Shown here in pieces: positions 18,987 to 27,307 of a DNA stretch of 64,000 bases. The notes under the pieces were generated by a model that searched no databases, had not been told where the DNA came from, and saw only the letters and a program-made list of their open reading frames with translations. Position numbers and translations under genes: made by a program. Every line of letters starts with the position of its first letter. Position 1 is the first letter of the stretch. Origin of the DNA: Gammaproteobacteria bacterium (lineage in GTDB: Bacteria > Pseudomonadota > Gammaproteobacteria > Nevskiales > Nevskiaceae); NCBI GenBank assembly GCA_022599775.1, contig JAHZLQ010000040.1, positions 1-64,000 on the forward strand, read 5' to 3'.

Positions 18987-19048
18987 AAATGACCTACAGC
19001 AAATGTCGTCTACGGCCGACTGCCTGACCACCCCGATACTCGCAACAT
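18987..19048 (+). promoter_or_regulatory. promoter of sRNA unit 3
   Basis: CCTACA (18993-18998), CCGACTG (19016-19022) and CAACAT (19043-19048) with the same 23- and 27-base offsets as units 1 and 2. No good sigma70 -35 is present in any of the three, which suggests activator dependence. Confidence 0.55.
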
Positions 19049-19054
19049 AGGCTC

Positions 19055-19175
19055 ACGGTTGCCAGGGACGAGAACGCAGGGAAGGTCGGGCGACCGCTTC
19101 CAGGGAGGGAGCCAGCGCAGGATGCGCGAATCGCAGAACCGAGTGCCGAACAGGAGTTGGCGCTCGGTTTTTTTT
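19055..19175 (+). ncRNA. RsmX/Y/Z (CsrB)-like small RNA, unit 3
   Basis: About 121 nt with six GGA motifs. The 5' stem is GGTTGCC (19057-19063) with GGCGACC (19089-19095), including one G-U pair. The GGA hairpin is GCGC-AGGAT-GCGC (19115-19127), close to the in vitro-selected CsrA site core. The terminator AACCGAGTGCC/GGCGCTCGGTT (19137-19147, 19159-19169) is followed by eight T. The next gene (lpxL-like) begins 112 bases later on the same strand. Confidence 0.75.
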
Positions 19176-19287
19176 GTGGCCCGCGATCATGGAACACCGT
19201 CAGCAGTCGGCGGACATACCGGCGGCGCATCGCTTCATAAGCGTCCGGGCTGATTTAGACGGCCGCTGCCTCTACAATCCCGCACCC

Positions 19288-20163
19288 ATGAAACTGCGTC
19301 TGGCGCGTTGGCTGTTGATGCTGAGCGGCTATCTGCCGTTGCCGCTGCTGCATGCCTGCGGCTGGCTGGTCGGACGGGTGCTGTGGTGGATTCCCAACGA
19401 GTTGCGTACCGTCACCCTGCACCATTTGAGGCTTTGCCTGCCGGAACTCGATGGCGCGCAGCGGCGACGGATCGCACGTGAAAGCCTGGGGCACATGGCG
19501 ATGGCGGTGCTGGAGGCCCCCGCGATCTGGTTCGGCCCGCAAGGCAGACTGCGCGCCTGGCTCAAGGATCCCGCCGCCGAGGCGGCATTGCGCGGCGCCT
19601 GTGCCGACGGCGGCACCATCGTGCTGTGTCCGCACCTGGGCTCCTGGGAACTGGCGGGCATGTTCTGCGCGGCGCAGGGGCAGATCACCTCACTGTACAA
19701 GCCGCAGAAGGGGGTGTTCGATCAGCTGATCCTCGAAGGCCGCCAACGGCTCGGTGCGCGGCTCGTACCCACGATCGGCAGCGGCGTCAAAGCCTTGCTC
19801 GAAGCCCTGCGCCAGGGCGAGATGATCGGCGTGCTGCCGGACCACGATCCACCGTCCGGCGCCGGCGTGTTCGCCCCGCTGTTCGGCATCCAGGCGCACA
19901 CCACGGAACTGGTCAGCAAGCTCGCCGCTCGCACCGGTGCCCCGGTGTGGTTCTGCTATGCGGAACGCCTTGCGTTCGGCCGCGGCTTTCGTCTGCACGT
20001 GATGCCGGCGCCTGACGGCGTGGCCGACAAGACCCAGGGCGTCACCGCGATGAACCATGGCGTGGAACAATGCCTGCGGCACCTGCCCCAGCAATACTGG
20101 TGGAGTTACAAGCGCTACCGACGACGCCCGCCGGGCCAGCCGGACTTCTATGACGAGGGCTGA
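19288..20163 (+). CDS. lipid A biosynthesis acyltransferase, LpxL/HtrB family
   Basis: Inner-membrane enzyme that adds a secondary acyl chain to Kdo2-lipid IVA. 291 residues. An N-terminal hydrophobic anchor spans about 5-40. The HX4E catalytic motif is HLGSWE near residues 115-120. LPDHDPPSGAGVFAPLFG is the usual conserved loop, and YWWSYKRYRRRP closes the protein. The sequence is open in frame from 19174, but ATG 19288 gives the proper N-terminus. Which acyl position it modifies (LpxL, LpxM or LpxP type) cannot be told here. Confidence 0.9.
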   Translation: MKLRLARWLLMLSGYLPLPLLHACGWLVGRVLWWIPNELRTVTLHHLRLCLPELDGAQRRRIARESLGHMAMAVLEAPAIWFGPQGRLRAWLKDPAAEAALRGACADGGTIVLCPHLGSWELAGMFCAAQGQITSLYKPQKGVFDQLILEGRQRLGARLVPTIGSGVKALLEALRQGEMIGVLPDHDPPSGAGVFAPLFGIQAHTTELVSKLAARTGAPVWFCYAERLAFGRGFRLHVMPAPDGVADKTQGVTAMNHGVEQCLRHLPQQYWWSYKRYRRRPPGQPDFYDEG

Positions 20164-20283
20164 AGGTCCGCGGACGCTCCCCGGAATTGCCGATGCCGAG
20201 TAAGCCTTTTTGCAATCAAGACGGAACCCGGAACGAAGATCCGGGTCCGAATCCGCATCCAGCACACTACAAGGACGCAAACA

Positions 20284-21225
20284 ATGGACGGTGAAATCCT
20301 CATCGAGGCCCGCCATTTGTCGCGCCGATACGGCCCGACACTGGCGGTTTCCGATGTCAGCCTGACGCTGCGCAAGGGCGAGATTCTGGGTCTGCTGGGC
20401 CCCAACGGGGCCGGCAAGTCCACCACCATGAAGATGCTGTGCGGTTGCCTGTCACCCAGTCAGGGCGAGGTCCTGATCAACGGGCAATCGATGCAGGCCA
20501 AGCCGGAAGCCGCGAAACGCTCTCTGGGCTATTTGCCGGAACAACCGCCGCTGTATCCCGAATTCAATGTGGACGAGTATCTCGGCTACTGTGCCGGCCT
20601 GCATGGCATCAGTCGGGCCGAACGAGCGGCCGCGGTGACACGCGCCAAGCAGGCTTGCGGCCTGACCCACATGGCCAAGCGCAACATCGCCAATCTGTCC
20701 AAGGGATATCAGCAGCGCGTCGGTCTGGCACAGGCGATCATCCACCGTCCACCGGTGATCGTGCTGGACGAACCGACCGTGGGTCTCGATCCAATCCAGA
20801 TCCAGGAAATCCGCGCGCTGATCAAGGCGCTGGGGCGCGAGCATTCGGTGATCCTGTCCAGTCACATCCTTCCGGAAATCCAGGCGGTGTGTTCGCGCGT
20901 GGCGATCATCGACAAGGGCCGGATCGTCTTCGCCGAAGCCATGGACGTCATCCAGCGCGAGAGCTTCGGCTCCATCGTGCTCGGCCTGCGGCGCCCACCG
21001 GATCTCGCGGCACTGTCGGCCCTGCCTGAAATCATCGGTGTGGAAGCGCTCGGCGAGCAGCATTTCAGACTGCGCTGCGCGCGCGAAGCCGATCCGCGCG
21101 AGGCCATCGTGGCCGAAGCCGCCAGGGGCGACTGGGGCCTGATCGAACTGCGGCCCGAGGTGCGCACCTTGGAAGAGATCTTCATCGAAAAGACATCGGG
21201 CGACGTGCTCGCGGAGGCGGCTTGA
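20284..21225 (+). CDS. ABC transporter ATP-binding protein, GldA/CcmA-like
   Basis: ATPase of an ABC-2-type exporter, 313 residues. Walker A GPNGAGKST at 39-47, signature LSKGYQQR near 141-148, Walker B VIVLDEPTVGLD, then the H-loop SSHIL. A C-terminal regulatory extension of about 80 residues follows. It is the first gene of a four-gene operon: ATPase, permease, GldG-like protein, DUF4340 protein. This set occurs in many gammaproteobacteria. It resembles the gliding motility module of Bacteroidota but is not known to power gliding here; the substrate is unknown. AAGGACG lies a few bases before the ATG. Confidence 0.92.
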   Translation: MDGEILIEARHLSRRYGPTLAVSDVSLTLRKGEILGLLGPNGAGKSTTMKMLCGCLSPSQGEVLINGQSMQAKPEAAKRSLGYLPEQPPLYPEFNVDEYLGYCAGLHGISRAERAAAVTRAKQACGLTHMAKRNIANLSKGYQQRVGLAQAIIHRPPVIVLDEPTVGLDPIQIQEIRALIKALGREHSVILSSHILPEIQAVCSRVAIIDKGRIVFAEAMDVIQRESFGSIVLGLRRPPDLAALSALPEIIGVEALGEQHFRLRCAREADPREAIVAEAARGDWGLIELRPEVRTLEEIFIEKTSGDVLAEAA

Positions 21226-21226
21226 C

Positions 21227-21970
21227 ATGGGCAACACACTGACGATCGCCAGCGCCGAATTCCGTCGCATCTTCGTCTCGCCGCTGGCTTGGGCGGTACT
21301 CGCGGTACTGCAGATCATTGCCGGCTATGTGTTCGCGGTGACGCTGTACCAGATCAGCGCCAACCCGACGGCGCTCAATGATTTTCTCGGGGTCTCCGAC
21401 TACGTGGGCGCCAACATCTTCGGCTTCATGACGGTGCTGTATCTGCTGGTGATGCCGCTGATGACGATGCGCGCGTTTTCCGAGGAGCGAAAATCCGGTT
21501 CGATCACCTTGCTGTTCTCGGCGCCCGTGTCGCTGAGCCAGATCGTGCTCGGCAAGTTCATGGGCCTGTTCGGCTTCATGCTGGTGATGCTGCTGCTGGT
21601 GGCCCTGATGCCGCTGTCGCTGATGTTCAGCACCGACCTGGACCTGGGACGCATCGCCGCCGGCCTATTCGGCCTGTTGCTGATGTTGATGGCCTTCGGT
21701 GCGGCCGGTCTGTTCGTGTCCACCCTGACCAAGGAACCGACGATCGCCGCGATCGGCGGTTTCGGTCTGTTGCTGCTGGTGTGGCTGGTCAATGTCATGG
21801 CGTACCAGGAAGGGGCCTACGCCGAGGTGTTCAAGCAGATCTCGCTGCTGTCGCACTACGAAAACCTGCGGCGCGGTGTGTTCAACACCTCGGATGTGAC
21901 CTACTACCTGCTGTTCTGCGCCCTGTTCCTGTGGGGCTCGGTGCAGCGCCTGGACATGGAACGCAACTGA
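21227..21970 (+). CDS. ABC-2 type permease, GldF-like
   Basis: A 247-residue membrane protein with about six transmembrane segments. FVSPLAWAVLAVLQII starts the first helix. MTVLYLLVMPLMTMRAFSEERKSGSI carries the coupling-helix signature (EE+.GTL type) of ABC-2 permeases. The last helix ends in YLLFCALFLWGSVQRLD. It starts one base after the ATPase stop codon and is followed 10 bases later by the GldG-like gene, so it is surely co-transcribed. Confidence 0.9.
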   Translation: MGNTLTIASAEFRRIFVSPLAWAVLAVLQIIAGYVFAVTLYQISANPTALNDFLGVSDYVGANIFGFMTVLYLLVMPLMTMRAFSEERKSGSITLLFSAPVSLSQIVLGKFMGLFGFMLVMLLLVALMPLSLMFSTDLDLGRIAAGLFGLLLMLMAFGAAGLFVSTLTKEPTIAAIGGFGLLLLVWLVNVMAYQEGAYAEVFKQISLLSHYENLRRGVFNTSDVTYYLLFCALFLWGSVQRLDMERN

Positions 21971-21980
21971 GGACCTGTCC

Positions 21981-23366
21981 ATGAACAAGAATCCACAACA
22001 CAAGAAGCCACATCTCTCGCAACACCTGCTCACGATCCTGCTGGTGCCGGCAATCATCCTCGCCCTGGGCTGGCTGAGCGTGCGCTACCAGACCGACTTC
22101 GACTGGACGGCCGGCAACCGCAATTCCTTGACCGAGGCCAGCGAGCGACTGCTGGATGCGATGCCGGACGAGATCGTCTTCACCGCCTACGTCTACCCGG
22201 ATGGCGAGCAGCAGCGTCTGATCGAATCGGACCTGCGTCGCTACCAGCGGCTCAAGGACAACATCCGCATCGACTACGTCGATCCCAGCCGCAATCCGCA
22301 GCAGACCCAGGAGGCTGGCATCACCATGGCCGGCGAAGTGGTGGTCAGCTATCAGGGCCGCACCGAAACCCTGCGCGAGCTCACCGAACCGGTGGTCAGC
22401 GCCGCGCTGCAGCGACTCTCGGCATCGAGCGAGCAGTGGATCGTGTTCCTCGAAGGTCATGGCGAACGGGCCATCGACGGACAGGAACCGGGCGCCTTCG
22501 GTCGCTTCACCGAGGCGCTCAAGAGCAAGGGACTCAAGGCGCGCGGCCTGAACCTGGCGGCGACGCCGACGATACCGGACAACACTTCCGTGCTGGTCAT
22601 CGCCAGCCCGCAACGCGCACTGCTGCCGGGCGAGGTCGAGCTGATCCGGCAGTATGTGGACGGTGGCGGCAATCTGATCTGGCTGTCCGATCCCGACAGC
22701 GCGCCGATTCCGGGTCTGGCTGAAACATTGGGCGTGAACTGGCTCGGCGGCATCGCGGTATTCCCGGACTTCCAGTACACCTCGGGCGATCCGGCGGTGC
22801 TGCTGGCCAACCAGTACCCGCCGCATCCGATCACGCGCCAGCTGGCCTACATCTCGATGTTCCCGTACGTGCACAGCCTGGAGACCAAGCCGGATTCCGG
22901 CTGGACGGCTCTGCCGATCGTGCAGACCGGGCCGGTGGCCTGGCTCGAATCCGGGGATCTTTCGCAGGCCGTGGACTTCGACCCGCAGTCGGGCGACGTG
23001 GGTGGCCCGCTCAATGTGGCGATGTCGCTGACACGCAATGTCGAACCGCCCAAGGCCGACGACGACGGCGACGAGTCCGAAACACCGAAAGCCCGTCAAC
23101 AGCGAGTGATCCTGGTCGGCGACGCCGATTTCGCCTCCAACGTCTATTACGAGCAGGTCGGCAACAGCGAACTCTCGATCAACCTGGTGCAATGGGCGGC
23201 CGCGCGGGACAACCAGCTCGACGTCAACGTACCCAAGGTGCCGGACAGTTCGCTGTACCTGCCCAACTGGTTGCTCTACCTGTTGATTCTGGGCTTCGTG
23301 ATCGTGCTGCCGCTGGCGCTGATCGTGTTCGGCGTGATCCGCTGGGCCGTGCGCCGGCGTCGCTGA
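21981..23366 (+). CDS. GldG-family ABC transporter auxiliary protein
   Basis: 461 residues anchored by one N-terminal helix (about 15-38) and one C-terminal helix (about 430-455, LLYLLILGFVIVLPLALIVF). Between them is a large periplasmic domain with the family's RNSLTEAS near residue 50, FLEGHGER and a late VGDADFASN. The family (Gld/ABC_transp_aux) associates with the ATPase and permease encoded just upstream; its substrate role is unknown. AGGACCTGTCC precedes the ATG. It is followed 9 bases later by a DUF4340 gene. Confidence 0.88.
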   Translation: MNKNPQHKKPHLSQHLLTILLVPAIILALGWLSVRYQTDFDWTAGNRNSLTEASERLLDAMPDEIVFTAYVYPDGEQQRLIESDLRRYQRLKDNIRIDYVDPSRNPQQTQEAGITMAGEVVVSYQGRTETLRELTEPVVSAALQRLSASSEQWIVFLEGHGERAIDGQEPGAFGRFTEALKSKGLKARGLNLAATPTIPDNTSVLVIASPQRALLPGEVELIRQYVDGGGNLIWLSDPDSAPIPGLAETLGVNWLGGIAVFPDFQYTSGDPAVLLANQYPPHPITRQLAYISMFPYVHSLETKPDSGWTALPIVQTGPVAWLESGDLSQAVDFDPQSGDVGGPLNVAMSLTRNVEPPKADDDGDESETPKARQQRVILVGDADFASNVYYEQVGNSELSINLVQWAAARDNQLDVNVPKVPDSSLYLPNWLLYLLILGFVIVLPLALIVFGVIRWAVRRRR

Positions 23367-23375
23367 GGACTGCCG

Positions 23376-24269
23376 ATGAACCGCAAGTACCTCAATCTCG
23401 CACTGCTGGTGCTGTTTCTCGGGCTCGGCGCCATCCTGTATTTCGGTGACGAACAGGACGAGGACGAGGCGCCGTTGACGGCGCTTGCAGCCGCCGATGT
23501 CGAGCGTGTACAGATCGATCACCCACAGCAGGCGCCGACCGTGCTGGTCAAACAGGACGGTGACTGGCGTCTGAGCTCGCCGGTCGAGGCACGCGCCGAC
23601 AACTTCGAGGTCAATGCGCTGTTGGCGCTGGCTGACACTCCAGTGCACAAGCAATTCCCGGCCGCCGGAACCGATCTGGCCGGGCTCGGACTGTCACCGC
23701 CGAAATACACGGTCACGCTCAACAACCGCGTGATCGATTTCGGCGATACCGAGCCGCTGCAACACCAGCGCTATGTGATGCTGGACGACGAGGTGGCCCT
23801 GATCGACGATCTCGGCTCGGCCGCCTTCGACGAGGACCCTTCCGACCTCGTCGCCAAGACCCTGTTGCCGGCCGGTGCACGGCTGAGCCGTATCGAACTG
23901 CCGAACCTGGTTCTGGTACGCAAGGACGATCGCTGGCAGTCCGAACCCGGGCGGCCCGAAGCCACTTCGGAGCGAATCGAAACGCTGGTCGACGCCTGGT
24001 CGCGCGCACGCGCGATGTGGAACGAAGCGATGCCGGAGACCGGAGGCGGAGACCCGCTCACCCTGGTTCTGGAGGAAGGACGAGAGATTCATCTGATCGT
24101 GGCTGCGCGCGAACCCCAGTTGATATTGGAGCGGCCCGACTACGGCGTGCGCTATCACCTGTCCAAGGCGCTGGCCGATGAGCTGCTGCGGCTTCCGCCG
24201 GCCACCGATGCCGCCGCCGATGAACCGGAGACAACGGAGGCAGCGCCGCCTGCGGCGGGGCCCGGTTAG
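23376..24269 (+). CDS. DUF4340 domain protein, last gene of Gld-like exporter operon
   Basis: 297 residues. An N-terminal transmembrane anchor (MNRKYLNLALLVLFLGLGAI) is followed by repeated DUF4340 units: VERVQIDHP, LVKQDGDWRL and then LVLVRKDDRWQSE. Its consistent place after GldG-like genes suggests a periplasmic accessory role in the same exporter. The Ala/Glu/Pro-rich tail (TEAAPPAAGPG) is low complexity. Its last codons overlap by four bases the end of a convergent acetyltransferase gene. Confidence 0.85.
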   Translation: MNRKYLNLALLVLFLGLGAILYFGDEQDEDEAPLTALAAADVERVQIDHPQQAPTVLVKQDGDWRLSSPVEARADNFEVNALLALADTPVHKQFPAAGTDLAGLGLSPPKYTVTLNNRVIDFGDTEPLQHQRYVMLDDEVALIDDLGSAAFDEDPSDLVAKTLLPAGARLSRIELPNLVLVRKDDRWQSEPGRPEATSERIETLVDAWSRARAMWNEAMPETGGGDPLTLVLEEGREIHLIVAAREPQLILERPDYGVRYHLSKALADELLRLPPATDAAADEPETTEAAPPAAGPG

Positions 24270-24868
24270 AGATCGCGCGAATCCAGCGCCGACTGCAGAT
24301 GGCGCTTCACACCGGGCCATTCCGATTCGATGATCGAGAACACCACGGTATCGCGATAGCTGCCATCCGCCAGGCGCTGGTGGTGGCGCAACACGCCATC
24401 CTGCTTCGCCCCGAGCCGCGCGATCGCCGCACGTGAGGCGCGATTCATCCAGTGCGTACGAAACTCCACGGCGATGGTTTCGAGCGTCTCGAACGCGTGC
24501 TGCAACAACAGCAACTTGCATTCGGTATTGACGGCGCTGCGCTGCACGCGTTTCGCGTACCAGGTATAGCCGATCTCCAGCCGCCGGTTGCGTGCGTCGA
24601 CATTGCAATAACGGGTCGAGCCGACGATCTCGCCGGTGTCTTGCAGACGCACCACGAAGGGCAGGGCAAGACCGACACTGGCCTGCGCAAGCGCCGTGTC
24701 GATATAGCCGGCAATCGACTCCAGGCTCGGCACCGAGGTGTACCAAAGCCGCCACAGTTCGCCATCGCCCGCAGCGGCGACCAACGCATGCGCGTGTGTC
24801 GCCGCCAAGGGTTCCAGGCTGAGGGTACGCCCCCTCAGCAACGTTTGCGGGTCGATCCATGAACTCAT
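24266..24868 (-). CDS. GNAT-family N-acetyltransferase, RimJ/RimL-like
   Basis: 200 residues. It starts at ATG 24868 behind AAGAGGTG; the longer open frame to 25027 overlaps the mutM promoter and lacks a better start. GNAT features are LRGRTLSLEPL, FVVRLQDTGEIVGSTRYCNVD, LEIGYTWYAK and NTECKLLLLQHAFE (acetyl-CoA pyrophosphate loop region), then NRASRAAIARLGAKQDGVLR. The last is the usual motif of the RimJ/RimL branch, which acetylates protein N-termini or small amines. Substrate unknown. It diverges from mutM. Confidence 0.88.
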   Translation of the reverse strand: MSSWIDPQTLLRGRTLSLEPLAATHAHALVAAAGDGELWRLWYTSVPSLESIAGYIDTALAQASVGLALPFVVRLQDTGEIVGSTRYCNVDARNRRLEIGYTWYAKRVQRSAVNTECKLLLLQHAFETLETIAVEFRTHWMNRASRAAIARLGAKQDGVLRHHQRLADGSYRDTVVFSIIESEWPGVKRHLQSALDSRDL

Positions 24869-24978
24869 GCCGGCACCTCTTTTCAAGCTGATGAGCGCTG
24901 CACAATCGATGTGAGTAACGGCGCCTGCGCTATGCTGCGCCGCCGCCTTCCGCAAAGCCTGCCAGCTCCAGACGCACC

Positions 24979-25794
24979 GTGCCTGAACTGCCCGAAGTCG
25001 AAACGATACGCCGCGGCATCGAGCCACATGTGCTCGGCCGACGCATCGAACGCGTCACCGTCCGCAACCGCCGCCTGCGCTGGCCGATTCCCGAGGATCT
25101 GGAGGCGCGCCTGAGCGGGCGTACCGTGCACGCGACCGCTCGCCGCGGCAAATACCTGCTGTTGGACGTGGGCGAAGACCAACTGATGCTGCACATGGGC
25201 ATGTCCGGGCGGCTGTTCGTGCTGCCGGCCAACGAGCCGCTGCACAAGCATGACCATCTCGACCTCTTGCTCAGCGGCGATGTATTGCTGCGGTTCCACG
25301 ACCCACGCCGCTTCGGTGCGGCACTGCTGTGGCCCAAGAACGAGCCCGAGCATCCGCTGCTCAGCGCAATGGGCCCGGAGCCGTTCGACGAAGCCTTCGA
25401 CGGCGACTATCTGTTCCGGCGTTCGCGCGGACGCATCGCCGCCGTCAAGACCTTTCTCATGGACGGTCGCATCGTCGTCGGCGCCGGCAACATCTACGCC
25501 GCCGAGGCTCTGTTCCGCGCCGGCATCCGACCCTTGCGCGCGGCCGGCCGCGTGTCCCGCCGCGAATATCAGCAACTGGCCGAAGCCACGCGCCAGACCC
25601 TGGCCGACGCGATTCGCGCCGGCGGCACCACGCTGCGCGACTTCTTCGGCGCGGACGGCAATCCCGGCTACTTCCAGCAGGATCTCTACATTTACGGCCG
25701 TGAAGGTCTGTCCTGCTATGTCTGCGGCTCGATCATCCGCCACGCGGTGATCGGCCAGCGTTCGAGTTGCTGGTGTCCGAGTTGCCAGCGTTGA
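24979..25794 (+). CDS. mutM: formamidopyrimidine-DNA glycosylase
   Basis: Base-excision repair enzyme removing 8-oxoguanine and FaPy lesions and cutting at the AP site. It starts at GTG 24979, required for the invariant N-terminus PELPEVET after Met removal (Pro catalytic, Glu3). 271 residues. HMGMSGRL, the ...GAGNIYAAEALFRAGI helix and a C-terminal zinc finger (CYVCG...CWCPSCQ, residues about 246-270) are all present. It is single in the window and diverges from the GNAT gene. Confidence 0.95.
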   Translation: MPELPEVETIRRGIEPHVLGRRIERVTVRNRRLRWPIPEDLEARLSGRTVHATARRGKYLLLDVGEDQLMLHMGMSGRLFVLPANEPLHKHDHLDLLLSGDVLLRFHDPRRFGAALLWPKNEPEHPLLSAMGPEPFDEAFDGDYLFRRSRGRIAAVKTFLMDGRIVVGAGNIYAAEALFRAGIRPLRAAGRVSRREYQQLAEATRQTLADAIRAGGTTLRDFFGADGNPGYFQQDLYIYGREGLSCYVCGSIIRHAVIGQRSSCWCPSCQR

Positions 25795-25821
25795 GCTGAT
25801 TGGTTCCTTGGGGAAAAGCCG

Positions 25822-25910
25822 GTCTCGCGCAAAGTCGCAGAGACGCAAAGAACAACTCTTACAGCTGCTCTAACTTTTTACTTGGCGTCTCTGCGACTTT
25901 TGCGCGAGAC
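25822..25910. repeat. long inverted repeat downstream of mutM
   Basis: Arms 25822-25850 and 25881-25910 pair over about 28 bp (GTCTCGCGCAAA, then GTCGCAGAGACGC), with one bulged base and two mismatches. The 30-base loop is A/T-richer. It contains CGCAGAGACGCAAAG-type words that occur as intergenic repeats in many proteobacteria. It may act as a terminator for mutM or be a small mobile-repeat relic. Confidence 0.8.
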
Positions 25911-25993
25911 AAAAGCCTGTGCCTGGCACGATCTGTCATGAGCCCGAACCGGGCGCTGGGCATACTCCGCACGAACCGGGGAGGGGGAAACCG

Positions 25994-27307
25994 ATGATCG
26001 ATCCACTGGCGCAGCCGCTGACGCTGCCGTGCGGCGCGCGCCTGCCGAACCGCCTGTGCAAGGCAGCGATGACCGAAGGCATGGCCGATGCCAAGCTGCG
26101 CGCCACCGAACGCCACGAACGCCTGTACCGAACCTGGTCTTTGGGCGGCGCCGGGCTGCTGCTCAGCGGCAATGTGATGATCGACCGCGAGGTGCTGGAG
26201 CGGGCAGGCAATGTCTGCCTCGACGTACGACGCGGCGTCAGCACCGAAGCGCTGCAGCGGCTGCGCACCTGGGCGCAGGCCGGCACTGAAGGCGGCAATC
26301 ATTTTTGGATGCAGATCTCGCACGCCGGGCGACAGTCGCCGCGCTATCTGACGCGACGCCCGCTGGCGCCTTCGGCGGTGAGCCTGGACCTGCTCGGCAA
26401 CTACGCACGGCCACGCGCGCTCGAAGAATCGGAAATTCTGGATTTCGTGGATCGCTTCGCTCGGGTGGCCGAACTTGCACGCGACACCGGCTTCACCGGC
26501 GTGCAGATTCATTCCGCGCACGGTTATCTGCTGTCCTCGTTCCTGTCTCCGATCACCAACCAACGCGAGGACGCCTGGGGCGGCAGCCTGGAAAATCGTG
26601 CCCGCTTTCTGATCGAAACCCTGCGCGCGGTGCGGGCACGCGTCGGCGCCGATTTCTGCATGGGCCTGAAGTTGAATTCGGACGATTTCCGCAAGGGCGG
26701 CTTCAGCCACACCGAATGCCTGAAGCTCGTGGAATGGCTCAATGCCGAGCAGCTGGACCTGCTTGAAGTCTCCGGCGGGACCTATGAGCAACCGCGCTTG
26801 CTGGGCTTCTCGGGCCGCACCGATTCGGCCGTGCCGGAGCGACCCAGCACGCGCCAGCGCGAGGCCTATTTCCTGGACTATGCCCGCGCGATCAAGACGG
26901 TGGCGACAATGCCGGTGATGCTGACCGGCGGCTTCCGCTCACGCGCCGGAATGTGCGAGGCGATCGACGAAGGCGCCTGCGATGTCATCGGTCTGGCGCG
27001 TCCGCTGGCGACCGACCCCAAGGCCCCGTCCCGCCTGCTGTCCGGCGAGATCGAAATGCTCGACACCTACGAGCAAGGGCTGCGCCTGGGTCGCGCCAAG
27101 TGGCTGTCGGGCGCCAGTCCGATTCTGCCGCTCAAACTGATCAACGTGCTCGGCAGCCAGGCCTGGGCGGGGCAACAGATGCTGCGCCTCGCGGATGGGC
27201 TGGCACCGCAGCCGGAACATGGGGTGCTGTGGGCGTTCCTGCGCTATCTGCGTGATGAACTCGGCGGCGCGGTACAGCTTTGGCGATCGCGACGCGGGCT
27301 CAGTTGA
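25994..27307 (+). CDS. NADH:flavin oxidoreductase, Old Yellow Enzyme family
   Basis: FMN-dependent ene-reductase-like enzyme, 437 residues, cytosolic. ATG 25994 follows GGGGGAAA; the open frame to 25919 runs into the inverted repeat. Motifs are NRLCKAAMTEGMAD at the start, then QISHAGRQSP, and HSAHGYLLSSFLSPITNQREDAWGG (FMN and substrate binding). A late LTGGFRS and CDVIGLARPLATDP complete the barrel. A C-terminal extension of about 60 residues has no recognised domain. The substrate cannot be inferred. It is convergent with apaG, with 8 bases of overlap. Confidence 0.9.
   Translation: MIDPLAQPLTLPCGARLPNRLCKAAMTEGMADAKLRATERHERLYRTWSLGGAGLLLSGNVMIDREVLERAGNVCLDVRRGVSTEALQRLRTWAQAGTEGGNHFWMQISHAGRQSPRYLTRRPLAPSAVSLDLLGNYARPRALEESEILDFVDRFARVAELARDTGFTGVQIHSAHGYLLSSFLSPITNQREDAWGGSLENRARFLIETLRAVRARVGADFCMGLKLNSDDFRKGGFSHTECLKLVEWLNAEQLDLLEVSGGTYEQPRLLGFSGRTDSAVPERPSTRQREAYFLDYARAIKTVATMPVMLTGGFRSRAGMCEAIDEGACDVIGLARPLATDPKAPSRLLSGEIEMLDTYEQGLRLGRAKWLSGASPILPLKLINVLGSQAWAGQQMLRLADGLAPQPEHGVLWAFLRYLRDELGGAVQLWRSRRGLS

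Noticed and set aside
18538..19175. CRISPR array or tandem protein repeats as an explanation for the three 222-base units
   Set aside because: Units are too long and too diverged for CRISPR repeats, have no uniform spacers, and each ends in a terminator. The ORFs in them are short and not shared between units.
21882..23654. Minus-strand open frame of 590 codons opposite the GldG-like gene
   Set aside because: His/Gln/Arg/Val-rich shadow frame with no domain; the plus strand has the conserved operon.
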